A DNA stretch of 64,000 nucleotides, taken from the NCBI GenBank assembly GCA_010672825.2, contig JAAHFU020000001.1, forward strand, positions 682,001-746,000, given 5' to 3'. Of the stretch, positions 55,694 to 64,000 are shown one piece after another (within the stretch, counting starts at the first letter, position 1; each line of letters starts with the position of its first letter). A model generated the notes under the pieces. That model searched no databases. It saw only the letters and a list, made by a program, of their open reading frames with translations, and was not told where the DNA came from. A program made the translations under genes and the position numbers. The DNA comes from Leptolyngbya sp. SIO1E4 (GTDB lineage Bacteria; Cyanobacteriota; Cyanobacteriia; Phormidesmidales; Phormidesmidaceae).

Positions 55694-58255
55694 ATGAAAA
55701 GGATTTGGCGGTGGATTAAGCGCACTGACACGCTACAACACCCACTTGATTGTCAGGAAAATCGCTTCAAAACTGACGATCAGCTGGGTGTTCGTCAGCT
55801 CAAACAAGGGTTGAACATGGGTGAGCGATCTAGTTGGGTTTTCAACTGGTTGCGGCCTCCATTTCAATTTCAATCTCAAATTCCGCTCCCTCCAATTTCA
55901 AAACGTTGCCGTCCAGAAAAAGGGGAGCGAGGGCGGATAAAACCGGCGATCGCCCTCACGCTATCGATTGTGACCCTGACTGCGGCGATGGGGCAACGCT
56001 TTTACCGGCAGCCGGAATTACAGGTTGGAACTTTTGCGCCTAAAACCGTTTTTGCCCCAGAAAGTGCGTCGGTTATTGATGCAGAAACGACCGAGGCCAA
56101 GCGGACAGCCGCCCGCAATGGGGCTGTCCCGGTGTTGGTTCCCAATGAAGAAAAAGACAGACAAATTCAAAATTCCCTAAATAGCGTATTCAAGCAAGTT
56201 GACATTGTCCGGAAGGAAGCGGGTGATTTTCCGTTTTTCGCCGTCAATCGGCTGACAACGGCAACCCAGCAGTATATTCAAGAAACCCCATCCTCAGAGT
56301 GGGATGCTGTTTGGGCAGTGGTGGAGGATGTTGTCACAAAGGCCCAAGCAGACAACGCCACGTCAACGGATCTCGAGTCTCGGCTGACAGATCATTCAAA
56401 CTTTTGGGCGTTAAGCACTCAACAACAATGGATTGTTCGCGACTTGATGCGCTATCAGCAACAGCGATCGCTAGCCGCTCTTCAATCGCTCAAAGGCCAG
56501 ATTGACAACACCCGCGCGAATTATCAAGCAGCCATCTTAAGGCTACAAAACCTGGCTGCAGCAGAACGGGGACTTCCTAACGACGCCGAATTGCTTCGGC
56601 TTTCGGATGCTGAGTGGGCCAAAATCCAGAAGAACCTGCACCGCGCTTTAAACAATATGCTGCTTCAAGGGATTGCCGAGGGCGTGCCCCGTGAGCAACT
56701 ACGGGTTGCGGGTAGGGCTCAATTAGATGGGGTTGTGCCGGAAGGGACAGAAGCCTTGGCCAACGCGCTCTTGATGGTGGTGTTGGAACCCAATTTAGAG
56801 AAAGACCTGGAAAAAACCCGAGCGAAGGCAGAGGCGGCTGCCGAGCAGGTAAATGAGGTGCTTGTCACCGTGGAAGATGGGGAAGTCATCATCTATCAAG
56901 GGGAAATTATTGGGCAATCGGACTTCGTCTTGTTAGACCATTTTGAGCTCAGCCAGCGGCGTCTCAATATCTGGGGGCTGATGGGATTCGGAGTCCTAGT
57001 CGCGGGTGTTACCGGCCTTTTCCTCCTCGCTGAACGAACTGTCAGGCCCGCCTTGCGTAAGCAAGATCACGGCTTAATCATTTTTATGCTCCTGGGCGTT
57101 TCGGGGCTCAGCGTTGTGGGGTTAGCCGTTTATAGTTTGCCTGCGGTGGGGTTACTGATCAGCAGCTTTTACGGAGCCACCCTCGGCTCAACGCTGATCG
57201 GGGCGCTGGCGATTCTGCTCCCCATTGGCACTCAAGTCAGCGAGATTTCTCTGTTGGCCAGTGCCGCAGGCGCTTTAGTCTGTAGCCTGATCGCACCACG
57301 CTTGCGTTCACGAGAAGAAATCGCTCTGCTGGGTGGTATCGTGGGGCTCATTCAAGGCACTGTTTATTTGGCGTTAACCTGGGTGATGAGCCCAGTATCT
57401 GTTACTACCTGGCTACCGTTAACTGGAGCCATTCTGCAGGGGGTTTATGGCATTGTCTCTAGCGTCATTGCCTTGGGGCTCAGCCCCTACCTAGAACATC
57501 TCTTTGATTTGGTCACGCCTATTCGCCTAGCGGAGTTGTCTAGCCCCAATCGACCGACCTTAAAGCGATTGGCATCTGAGGCCCCAGGGACATTTCAACA
57601 CACATTATTTGTGGCCTCATTGGCAGAAGCCGCCGCCAGGGCATTAAGCTGTAATGTCGAGCTGGTCAGAGCTGGGACGCTGTATCACGATATTGGCAAA
57701 ATGCACGATCCGCTAGGCTTCATTGAAAACCAGATGGGCGGCCCCAACAAACACGACGAGATTGCGGATCCCTGGGTGAGTGCAGACATTATCAAAAAGC
57801 ATGTCAGCGAAGGCTTAGTTATGGCTCGCCGCTGTCGTTTGCCAAAGGCCGTCAGGGCGTTTATCCCTGAACATCAGGGCAACATGCTGATCAGCTATTT
57901 CTATCATCAGGCTAAGGAACGGGCTAAGGTCGACACCCACCTCGTCGTTAACGAGAAAGACTTCCGTTATGACGGCCCGATTCCACAATCGCCAGAAACG
58001 GGCATCGTCATGTTGGCCGACTCCTGTGAGGCGGCGTTGCGATCGCTCAAAGATGCTTCTACCGAGGAAGCCCTGGCCATGGTAAATCGCATTTTGAAGG
58101 CTCGCTGGCGGGATCAGCAACTGGTCGATTCGGGGCTAACTCGAGAACACATGGGCATGATTGCTCAAGTCTTTGTCCAGGTTTGGCAACAATACAACCA
58201 CAAGCGCATTGCTTATCCTAAAAACAGCTTGAGCCCTATCATCAATCGCTCATGA
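55694..58255 (+). CDS. 7TM-HD family phosphohydrolase (PgpH-like)
   Basis: An 853-residue membrane protein. After a basic N-terminus and one membrane segment there is a large extracytoplasmic domain (~115-420), then a block of seven or so membrane spans (~426-600) and a C-terminal HD domain with HDIGKMHDP (~666-674), EHQGN and DSCEAALRSLKD. This is the 7TMR-HDED / PgpH architecture, whose known members hydrolyse cyclic di-AMP. It should control c-di-AMP in response to a signal in the periplasm. The ATG at 55694 gives about 100 residues before the first membrane segment, longer than usual; a start at 55817 (MGERSS) is an alternative. Confidence 0.9.
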   Translation: MKRIWRWIKRTDTLQHPLDCQENRFKTDDQLGVRQLKQGLNMGERSSWVFNWLRPPFQFQSQIPLPPISKRCRPEKGERGRIKPAIALTLSIVTLTAAMGQRFYRQPELQVGTFAPKTVFAPESASVIDAETTEAKRTAARNGAVPVLVPNEEKDRQIQNSLNSVFKQVDIVRKEAGDFPFFAVNRLTTATQQYIQETPSSEWDAVWAVVEDVVTKAQADNATSTDLESRLTDHSNFWALSTQQQWIVRDLMRYQQQRSLAALQSLKGQIDNTRANYQAAILRLQNLAAAERGLPNDAELLRLSDAEWAKIQKNLHRALNNMLLQGIAEGVPREQLRVAGRAQLDGVVPEGTEALANALLMVVLEPNLEKDLEKTRAKAEAAAEQVNEVLVTVEDGEVIIYQGEIIGQSDFVLLDHFELSQRRLNIWGLMGFGVLVAGVTGLFLLAERTVRPALRKQDHGLIIFMLLGVSGLSVVGLAVYSLPAVGLLISSFYGATLGSTLIGALAILLPIGTQVSEISLLASAAGALVCSLIAPRLRSREEIALLGGIVGLIQGTVYLALTWVMSPVSVTTWLPLTGAILQGVYGIVSSVIALGLSPYLEHLFDLVTPIRLAELSSPNRPTLKRLASEAPGTFQHTLFVASLAEAAARALSCNVELVRAGTLYHDIGKMHDPLGFIENQMGGPNKHDEIADPWVSADIIKKHVSEGLVMARRCRLPKAVRAFIPEHQGNMLISYFYHQAKERAKVDTHLVVNEKDFRYDGPIPQSPETGIVMLADSCEAALRSLKDASTEEALAMVNRILKARWRDQQLVDSGLTREHMGMIAQVFVQVWQQYNHKRIAYPKNSLSPIINRS

Positions 58256-58361
58256 TGGTGAGGTTTCAGTCTGCGAAATGCTGGTGCACCTCACCCTTAC
58301 CAATCCATAAGACCGCTGCGGTCAGCGCGCAGGTGCTTTCAAGACGGATGCGCTTGAGGTG

Positions 58362-59096
58362 CTATTGGGTCAAGGCACGGATGAACTGCCCCAGTTCAGC
58401 AAAAACGCCCCCTTTCTTAGGGCGATTGGGCGCAGCCCCTGGGGTGCCCTCGGCTCCCTCTGGAATTTCATCGGCAAATAAGTTGGCGATCGCTTCGCCT
58501 GAGGGCTTCCGTGGGAATTCTCCCAGCAGCTCATAGTCGTCGTTTTCTGTTTCGCCCCACACTTGCCACAGCCCTGGATAAATGCGAAGAACCGTCGCGC
58601 CCTCCAAGGGTTGCAAGTAGTAACAGGTCTCTAAGGTGCTGAGGAAACGCTCTCGTAATTGCCGTCCTGCATAGCCGATCCCAATGGTGGCAATATCTTC
58701 CAGCTTGGGGTTGAGCATCACCACGTACCGCCCAGTGACCTCATTGCAGAACTCTTCGACATCATTCACTTCTACCGAAGAGGGCTCAATAATCAAAAAG
58801 GCTTCATCGTCTGCGTCTACACGGCCCTTCGCTTCGTTGATGCCTCGGATGCTGAAATCAGGGCTCTGCCAATCACGCTTCGCTAAAGCTGCAGCTCCGG
58901 CATCAGGAAAATACACCTTAAACTGAAGCCCCAATTCTTCGAGCACTGGGTAGAACTGCTCAGCAATTGGCAGAATCTTCAATTCAGGAATATTAATATC
59001 AATCAGGATGCGGGGCACCCCGGCTTGAATAGCCGCGCGGGTAGCTTCCTTAGCCTGTTCAACGGCTGCTTCGAGACTCTGGGGGAGTTCAGACAT
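58362..59096 (-). CDS. DUF1995 family protein
   Basis: A 244-residue soluble protein of the DUF1995 family, conserved in cyanobacteria and plastids and related to LPA3, a photosystem II assembly factor in plants. Seen: ILIDINIPELKILPIAEQFYP, VYFPDAGAAALAKRDW, LIIEPSSVEVNDVEEF and the TCYYLQPLEGATVLRIYPG segment. It is upstream of nothing in its own operon but is 10 bp downstream of the cysteine desulfurase gene, suggesting co-transcription. Confidence 0.88.
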   Translation of the reverse strand: MSELPQSLEAAVEQAKEATRAAIQAGVPRILIDINIPELKILPIAEQFYPVLEELGLQFKVYFPDAGAAALAKRDWQSPDFSIRGINEAKGRVDADDEAFLIIEPSSVEVNDVEEFCNEVTGRYVVMLNPKLEDIATIGIGYAGRQLRERFLSTLETCYYLQPLEGATVLRIYPGLWQVWGETENDDYELLGEFPRKPSGEAIANLFADEIPEGAEGTPGAAPNRPKKGGVFAELGQFIRALTQ

Positions 59097-59105
59097 GGCT
59101 TTTTG

Positions 59106-60275
59106 TTAAGACACGTGGACAGGGGTTAAGCGGGGTAACAAGCGCCCGATGATTTGGCATAACACCATAGAAGTCCAGTCAATATCGGCTTCCGTGGTGT
59201 GGCGCCCCAGGGTCAGGCGAATGCCGCATTTGGCAGCGCGATCGCGATATCCCATTGCCGTCAAAATTGGGCTGGGACTCAGCTTACCACTGTGACAGGC
59301 GGATCCGGCACTGATGCCAATCCCAGCGAGGTTCATCTGGCGCACCAGGGTTTTACCCGTGATTGTCTCGCCATCAGCGCTCGTGAGGCAAAAGCTTGCA
59401 TGGTGGGGTAAACGCTGGCGTCGATCACCGGTAATTGCCAGTTCTGGTACATCTGCAAGCTGATTGAATAAGCGATCGCGGAGCTGAATCAGACGCACGG
59501 TTTCCGAAGGCATTTCCGCTGCGGCCAGGGCGGCGGCTACCCCAAACCCAGCAATATTTGGCAGGGCTTGCGTCCCAGAACGCCAGCCAGATTCTTGGCC
59601 CCCCCCTCCCAGCAGCGGTACCAGCTCCACCCCAGGGCGAACGTACAAAGCGCCAGCCCCTTGAGGGCCGTAGAGTTTATGGCTAGACAAGGAAAGCAGA
59701 TCAACCGGTAACGATTGCACATTCAGGGGCAGTCTTCCGGCCACCTGTACCGCATCGGTATGAAACAAAATACCGTGGGAGCGAGCGATTGACCCTAATG
59801 CTTCAATGGGCTGCAGGGTCCCCACTTCACTTTGACCATAAATCACAGACACCAATGCCGTGTCTGCGCGGAGGGCCTGTTCCAAATCGGTCGGATTTAC
59901 ACGCCCCGTATTGTCAACGGGTAACCAGGTTACCTGCCATCCCCGAGCTGCAAGCTGGCGAACTGGTTCTGCGATCGCTGAATGCTCAACACTGGAAACA
60001 ACGATATGGCCAGGGCTATGATATCGCCGGGCAACCCCCAGGATGGCCAGGTTATCGGCCTCCGTGCCACCGGCAGTAAATACAATACTCTCTAAGGGGG
60101 CATTTAACAGGCTGGCGACTTGCAGTCGAGCTTGCTCCAGCGCAGTTGCGGCTCGACTGCCCCACTGGTGTAGGCTTGATGGATTGCCCCACTGCTCAGC
60201 CATCACCGTTTGCATCGCGGCGATCGCTTCTGGGCGCGTGGGGGTGGTCGCACTGTAGTCCAGGTAAATCTGCAT
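59106..60275 (-). CDS. Cysteine desulfurase (NifS/IscS-like)
   Basis: A 389-residue PLP enzyme taking sulfur from cysteine for Fe-S clusters and thio-cofactors. Seen: YLDYSATTP at the N-terminus, VFTAGGTEADNLAI, HTDAVQVAG (PLP contacts), SSHKLYGPQGAG with the PLP lysine (about 202) and GSACHSG with the active-site cysteine (about 322), with a normal family length. It belongs to the class V aminotransferase family. It is co-directional with the DUF1995 gene. Confidence 0.93.
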   Translation of the reverse strand: MQIYLDYSATTPTRPEAIAAMQTVMAEQWGNPSSLHQWGSRAATALEQARLQVASLLNAPLESIVFTAGGTEADNLAILGVARRYHSPGHIVVSSVEHSAIAEPVRQLAARGWQVTWLPVDNTGRVNPTDLEQALRADTALVSVIYGQSEVGTLQPIEALGSIARSHGILFHTDAVQVAGRLPLNVQSLPVDLLSLSSHKLYGPQGAGALYVRPGVELVPLLGGGGQESGWRSGTQALPNIAGFGVAAALAAAEMPSETVRLIQLRDRLFNQLADVPELAITGDRRQRLPHHASFCLTSADGETITGKTLVRQMNLAGIGISAGSACHSGKLSPSPILTAMGYRDRAAKCGIRLTLGRHTTEADIDWTSMVLCQIIGRLLPRLTPVHVS

Positions 60276-60480
60276 AGGTCGGGTTCAAAGTCCCGGTTCA
60301 ACAGTTCTGATCCTAGCAGGGGGCGTCGTTCTTACGGCCTCCGACAGCGATGTGAATTCATGCCCCCTCTCCCCATACAGTTGCCTAAAAGCCTGTGCTA
60401 AGATTCCGCCACATACCATCACCTGAAGGCAGCATCCTAATTGAGGACTGATTGATGACTGAAATATTCAGGAGTCTGAG

Positions 60481-60969
60481 ATGAAAAAATTATTGCTGGG
60501 TTCGTTGTTGGGGTTATCGACCACCTTTGGGCTTGCGACTGCGGCCTGGGGGCACGCAGTCCAAACCGATTATTTTGTGGATCTGTTCTCTGAAGAGTTG
60601 GAGCTGGCCTTTACGGCAACATATAGCACCGGGGAACCCATGGAAGACGCCACCGTTTTGGTCTATGCACCAGGTGACCAAGAGACCCCTTGGTTAGAGA
60701 GCCAAACGGATGCAGCTGGCAACTTTACATTTTTACCCGATGAGTCTCTGCAGGGGGACTGGCGGATTGAATTTGAAAAGGAAGGCCATCAAGATATCTT
60801 GAGCGTGCCGGTGGATGAAAACGGGATTGACTACACCAACATCAGCCAGATTGAAAATACCGACATTCACTATGCGGAGATGGCCCCTGAAGCGATCGGC
60901 GTTCTATCGGCAGTTAGCCTGGGTGCCCTTGCTGTTGCGATTCGACGGCGCCTGTCTGAGGCAGCATAA
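60481..60969 (+). CDS. Exported membrane-anchored protein with carboxypeptidase-regulatory-like fold
   Basis: A 162-residue protein with a signal peptide (MKKLLLGSLLGLSTTFGLATAAWG), a beta-rich domain with EDATVLVYAPGDQ, TDAAGNFTF and WRIEFEKEGHQ (a CarboxypepD_reg/DUF4198-like pattern), and a C-terminal membrane helix with a positive tail (VSLGALAVAIRRRLSEAA). Thus the beta domain faces the periplasm and the tail the cytosol. It resembles small proteins that accompany metal uptake genes, but none is adjacent here. RBS AGGAG at 60470-60474. Confidence 0.75.
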   Translation: MKKLLLGSLLGLSTTFGLATAAWGHAVQTDYFVDLFSEELELAFTATYSTGEPMEDATVLVYAPGDQETPWLESQTDAAGNFTFLPDESLQGDWRIEFEKEGHQDILSVPVDENGIDYTNISQIENTDIHYAEMAPEAIGVLSAVSLGALAVAIRRRLSEAA

Positions 60970-61339
60970 GGCAGGATGGTGCCTGACTTCCCTTAATCCC
61001 TCCTTGCGCTTGGCGCAGCCTGTCCAGAGGGCTTAGCAGGGAAACCCATTTCTCCCCTTTATCAGTTCTCCCCTTTAGTAGGGCGGAGTTAGAGGGGGTC
61101 TCCAGCACACTCCTGGATTCAGACCAGGACTTATGTATAAGCAGTAGCCTTACACATCCGATTCCATAGTGCTATGCCTTGATCAAGGCATAGCACTATA
61201 GACACTTCGCCTGCTTGAGGGGAGCAGGGAACCAGGTGGGCACCATGCGACTGCGTGTCGCTATGCACAGAAAGTGGGCTATCTCTTACAGAAGGGCCTG
61301 CGACTTGGGAATCTGCTTAGACATGAATCCTTCAAGTGT
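60970..61339. other. Intergenic stretch with a long palindrome
   Basis: About 370 bp between convergent genes. No protein gene is recognised; the open frame at 61215-61547 overlaps the EamA gene and has no support. The stretch contains the 34-bp perfect palindrome at 61166-61199, listed separately. Confidence 0.5.
61166..61199. repeat. 34-bp perfect palindrome centred on GATC
   Basis: Every base from 61166 to 61199 pairs with its partner across the centre (arms of 15 bp plus a central GATC). It begins ATAGTGCTATGCCTT. It lies between two convergent genes, about 140 bp downstream of the EamA gene, and no T-run follows either arm. Possible roles are a bidirectional processing or termination hairpin, or a site-specific recombination or binding site. 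Confidence 0.9.
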
Positions 61340-62209
61340 TTATGACGACTGCTTTCGAGTGGCTGGGTGCCAGGTAGAACCCGCACTAGCGAGACTCACC
61401 AGGCAGATCGCCACGATCATCCGTAGGCTCAACTGTTCTCCTAAAATCATTAACCCAATAAAAGAAGCGACCGCGGGTTCCAGGCTCATTAGCACCCCAA
61501 AAACCTTTATAGGTAGCTGTCGGAGTGCTGCCATTTCGAGAGAGTAGGGCAACGCTGAAGACAAGATGGCAACCGCTAACCCCAGAAGCAGCACCAAAGG
61601 TGACAGCAGGTTGGTGCCTTCAGCAGCAATACCAAACGGTAAAATGACGATCGCCCCGGCTGTAATGGCCATCGCAACCCCTTCGCTGCCAGGGAAAACC
61701 TTACCCACTTGAGCAGACAAAATAATGTAAGCAGCCCAACACGCCCCCGCCATTAACGCCAGGACGACCCCCAGAGGATGCAGAGAAAACCCACCAATCG
61801 GTGCTAGGAGCGTGACCCCGGCAGCAGCCAGAGCAACCCACAGCCAATCAACACCCCGACGAGAATGGGCCAGGGCAACCCCTAAAGGCCCCACAAATTC
61901 TAAGGTCACCGCAACACCAATTGGAATGTAGGCGATCGCGTGGTACAGCAACGTATTCATGACCCCCATCGACAGCCCTAACAACCCCAGCAAACGATAC
62001 TCTTGCCAAGAATGGTGTCGCCAGCGTGGACGGGTTAGCAGTATCAGCACTAGCGCCCCTAAGCTCAGGCGTAGGCTGACCATGCCGAAGGGCGTGACCT
62101 GAGCAAACAGACTCTTGGCGATCGCAGCCCCTGAGTGAATCGAGGCCATAGACAAAAACACAAATAAAATAGGTGACTGCCAGCGCGGCTGAGTAGATGG
62201 CTGCAACAC
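61340..62209 (-). CDS. EamA-family transporter (RhtA-like)
   Basis: A 289-residue exporter of the drug/metabolite superfamily with about ten membrane spans in two EamA repeats (LFVFLSMASIHSGAAIAK...; GVVLALMAGACWAAYIILS). The closest named relative by pattern is RhtA (threonine/homoserine export). The C-terminus has a conserved YSLEMAALRQLPIKVFGVLMSLEPAVA segment typical of that group. The substrate cannot be read from the sequence. Confidence 0.88.
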   Translation of the reverse strand: MLQPSTQPRWQSPILFVFLSMASIHSGAAIAKSLFAQVTPFGMVSLRLSLGALVLILLTRPRWRHHSWQEYRLLGLLGLSMGVMNTLLYHAIAYIPIGVAVTLEFVGPLGVALAHSRRGVDWLWVALAAAGVTLLAPIGGFSLHPLGVVLALMAGACWAAYIILSAQVGKVFPGSEGVAMAITAGAIVILPFGIAAEGTNLLSPLVLLLGLAVAILSSALPYSLEMAALRQLPIKVFGVLMSLEPAVASFIGLMILGEQLSLRMIVAICLVSLASAGSTWHPATRKQSS

Positions 62210-62294
62210 AACTCCTCAAGTAGGACAACTCGGATAACACAGCTGACCTGTGACAATACCTTAGAAAGAACCGGTAATCCAACCAAGGCACTCA

Positions 62295-62325
62295 TCGCAA
62301 CTATGAACTGAGATCATAGTTGCGA
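62295..62325. promoter_or_regulatory. Perfect 12-bp inverted repeat between divergent genes
   Basis: Arms TCGCAACTATGA (62295-62306) and TCATAGTTGCGA (62314-62325) are exact reverse complements around a 7-base loop. They lie between the minus-strand EamA gene and the plus-strand hydrolase gene, where an operator for one or both promoters would be expected. It may also be a leader hairpin. Confidence 0.6.
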
Positions 62326-62477
62326 CAGGCGTTGAGGGTATCGTTCCAACCACCGCTCCCGTGTGAGGGGAAACCCAGTCCCTGAAAAGCCTTGTAAACT
62401 TATTTAAAGTGCGCTGCATTCACGATGCCGCTGCATTGGCTCGTCAAACTTTTTCGTCTGTACTCAAGTGGTTTCTT

Positions 62478-63371
62478 ATGCCGATCGCGACTGCTGTTAA
62501 CGTTTCTGATTGCACCTGGCCCTGGCGAGGATTTCCCATTCGCTATCAAACAGCAGGCACCCAGGGAGCGCCCATACTGCTCATCCACGGCTTTGGTGCT
62601 TCCAGCGACCACTGGCGTAAAAATATTCCTGTTTTAGCGGAGACTAACCGCGTCTATGCGATCGACCTGATTGGGTTTGGCAAGTCGGTTAAGCCCTGCC
62701 CCAATGAGTCGATTGCATACACGTTTGAAACCTGGGCGCAGCTAGTCATCGACTTCTGCTGTGAGGTGATTGGTGCCCCCACCTTTTTAGTCGGGAATTC
62801 AATCGGCTGCGTTGTCGCCATGCAGGCTGCCGTTTTGGCCAACGCTCAGTTTCTGGGCGTAGCGATGCTGGATTGTTCTTTGCGTCTGTTGCACGATCGC
62901 AAGCGATCGACCCTGCCCTGGTACCGAGGGGCACCGGCCCCCATCCTGCAAAGCCTGTTGGGAATTCCCCCTGTGGGACATTTTTTCTTTTCTCGCTTGG
63001 CTCGCCCCAAAGTCATTCGCAATGTGCTCAAACAAGCCTATGCCAGAGAAGACGCCGTCACTGATGAGTTAGTGAACCTTCTGCTTGCCCCTGCAAAGGA
63101 TGCGGGTGCTGCTGATGTATTCCTCGCCTTTGTCCGATACTCCCAAGGGCCTTTGCCAGAAGACCTGTTACCGCAACTGCAGTGCCCTGCCCTCTTTATT
63201 TGGGGCACAGATGATCCGTGGGAACCCATTGCCCTCGGGCGTGAACTCGCGAATTATCCTACGGTTGAAGATTTTATCGCTTTAGAGGGTGTCGGACATT
63301 GCCCCCAAGATGAGGCACCTGAGCTAGTGAATCCGATTCTGCAGCGTTGGGTAGCCCAACATATTGCCTAA
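62478..63371 (+). CDS. Alpha/beta-fold hydrolase
   Basis: A 297-residue hydrolase from the ATG at 62478 (MPIATAVNVSD). Seen: the oxyanion region LLIHGFGASSDHW, the nucleophile in VGNSIGC (elbow GxSxG), IWGTDDPWEP with the Asp and EGVGHCPQDEAP with the His of the triad, plus a WRKN segment. The layout resembles cyanobacterial hydrolases near the pheophytinase/haloalkane dehalogenase group; the substrate is not identified. The frame opens at 62409, but the ATG gives a better start. Confidence 0.85.
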   Translation: MPIATAVNVSDCTWPWRGFPIRYQTAGTQGAPILLIHGFGASSDHWRKNIPVLAETNRVYAIDLIGFGKSVKPCPNESIAYTFETWAQLVIDFCCEVIGAPTFLVGNSIGCVVAMQAAVLANAQFLGVAMLDCSLRLLHDRKRSTLPWYRGAPAPILQSLLGIPPVGHFFFSRLARPKVIRNVLKQAYAREDAVTDELVNLLLAPAKDAGAADVFLAFVRYSQGPLPEDLLPQLQCPALFIWGTDDPWEPIALGRELANYPTVEDFIALEGVGHCPQDEAPELVNPILQRWVAQHIA

Positions 63372-63497
63372 TTTCAAGCCTTTCATCCCAGGATGATGGG
63401 GATCACACAGAGCCCAGCATACTAAGACATCTGGCCCATTTGGGCATTTTGTATAAGAACGAAGGATCTTGATGGGCCAATACAGGTCCGCCTATCC

Positions 63498-63541
63498 GGA
63501 TGCCGAATTCTTTCAAAAGGGATGCCGAACTCTTTCAAAAG
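63498..63541. repeat. 22-bp tandem duplication at a start codon
   Basis: Two adjacent copies of a 22-base unit (63498-63519 and 63520-63541; consensus GGATGCCGAAYTCTTTCAAA plus AG) differ at one base. Each contains an ATG, but since 22 is not a multiple of three only the second ATG (63522) is in frame with the downstream sensor gene; the first starts a short separate frame. Confidence 0.9.
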
Positions 63542-64000
63542 CTGGTTCTTAAAAGCAACAAGCAAGTTGTCGCTGCAGGGCCTGCTAATTCTGCCCTTTT
63601 TGCTGCAAACCGTAGGTATTGTTGGCCTGGTTGGCTATCTGTCATATCGGACAGGGCAGCAAGCGGTGAATGATCTTGCCAATCAACTCATTCAAGAAAA
63701 CACAAAACTCGTTGAAGCCAGACTAGATGCTTATCTCGAGACGGCTCATCAGATCAATCAGACACACCAGTTACTGGTGCAGTCAGGCCAACTCGATTTG
63801 CAAGATATCGGTCAGATTGAACAAAATCTCTTGGCGCAACTGCAACAGCATCCGACTGCCAGTTCAGTTTTGTATGGTGATCCTCAAGGCACCTTCAGGG
63901 CGTTTTCTCGGCGTGAAAACGATCAGATAGAGGCGAGTTTTGCCAATCCTGACGTCCCTACTCGCTTAGGCGTGCAGTTGCTGGATGTCCAAGGAGAGCC
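63522..64000 (+). CDS. Membrane sensor protein, N-terminal part (cut by window end)
   Basis: An open frame from the ATG at 63522 to the end of the window (about 159 codons). After a basic start (MPNSFKSWFLKATSK) there is one hydrophobic segment (LILPFLLQTVGIVGLVGYLSY, split as LILPFLLQTVGIVGLVG and YLSY) and then a helical and mixed region that begins RTGQQAVNDLANQL and looks like the periplasmic dCache/CHASE-type sensor part of a cyanobacterial cyclase, histidine kinase or GGDEF protein. The output domain lies beyond the window, so the type of signalling is unknown. Confidence 0.8.
   Translation, partial: MPNSFKSWFLKATSKLSLQGLLILPFLLQTVGIVGLVGYLSYRTGQQAVNDLANQLIQENTKLVEARLDAYLETAHQINQTHQLLVQSGQLDLQDIGQIEQNLLAQLQQHPTASSVLYGDPQGTFRAFSRRENDQIEASFANPDVPTRLGVQLLDVQGE

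Noticed and set aside
61215-61547. 110-codon frame between the exported protein and EamA genes
   Set aside because: It overlaps the EamA gene, which has a clear membrane-protein pattern, and carries no motif of its own.
1-64000. CRISPR arrays, rRNA or tRNA genes, intact insertion sequences
   Set aside because: No regularly spaced repeats, no recognised RNA gene and no transposase gene with terminal repeats were seen on either strand.

Overview
The window looks like a chromosomal segment of a cyanobacterium. The HIP1 octamer GCGATCGC recurs throughout. The gene set includes a PsbP/CyanoP lipoprotein, a DUF1995 (LPA3-like) protein, a Ycf46-type AAA ATPase, a CrtE-type prenyl synthase and a cyanate-uptake/cyanase cluster of the cyanobacterial Cyn/Nrt type. 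Base composition looks moderate (roughly 50-55% G+C by eye), which fits a Leptolyngbya-like lineage; the genus is a guess. No rRNA, tRNA, CRISPR array, intact insertion sequence or prophage was recognised.

Layout. (a) 1-1355: an ACT-domain protein (cut by the window edge) overlaps a malate/lactate-dehydrogenase-family gene. (b) 1446-10360: an accessory island with a nucleotidyltransferase remnant, a complete type I restriction-modification locus hsdM-hsdS-[uma2 + hsdS-tail remnant]-hsdR, a PIN toxin gene overlapping hsdR, a PH-domain gene and a nested palindromic repeat. (c) 10407-17635: a PAS histidine kinase divergent from a REC-AraC regulator, followed by a cyanate uptake and degradation cluster (Tat/lipoprotein binding protein, permease, ATPase, cyanase, NTF2-like DUF1348 protein). 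(d) 17690-33333: mostly housekeeping and conserved genes (DUF924, thyX, NCS2 purine permease, msrA, Ser/Thr kinase, M48 peptidase, VapBC-like pair, argD, methyltransferase, PAP2-like protein, crtE, folD). (e) 33509-36527: a response regulator, a CHASE2 histidine kinase and a short secreted peptide gene ending in a clear terminator. (f) 36644-46195: NfeD-like, LpxB-like, maf, psbP, lipoprotein methyltransferase, adenylate cyclase, tldD and a GAF-GGDEF-EAL protein. (g) 46455-52000: a second accessory-looking stretch with a flavin-dependent-halogenase-like gene, small proteins, a possible ribbon-helix-helix protein and a DUF262/HNH-like protein, with long gene-poor gaps. (h) 52265-64000: ycf46-like ATPase, peptidoglycan-binding protein, degenerate ADP-ribosylglycohydrolase-like protein, 7TM-HD phosphohydrolase, DUF1995 protein, cysteine desulfurase, EamA exporter, alpha/beta hydrolase and the start of a membrane sensor cut by the window end.

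How the genes may work together. The Cyn cluster should import cyanate and convert it with bicarbonate to ammonia and CO2; the adjacent two-component pair is a candidate regulator. The type I R-M locus has been remodelled: a Uma2-family gene sits between hsdS and a second copy of the hsdS C-terminal tail, and that remnant keeps the ATGA overlap with hsdR. The most intriguing candidates for new biology are the CHASE2 kinase/regulator/secreted-peptide locus, the orphan halogenase-like enzyme with a palindrome upstream, and the DUF262/HNH protein in its accessory neighbourhood.
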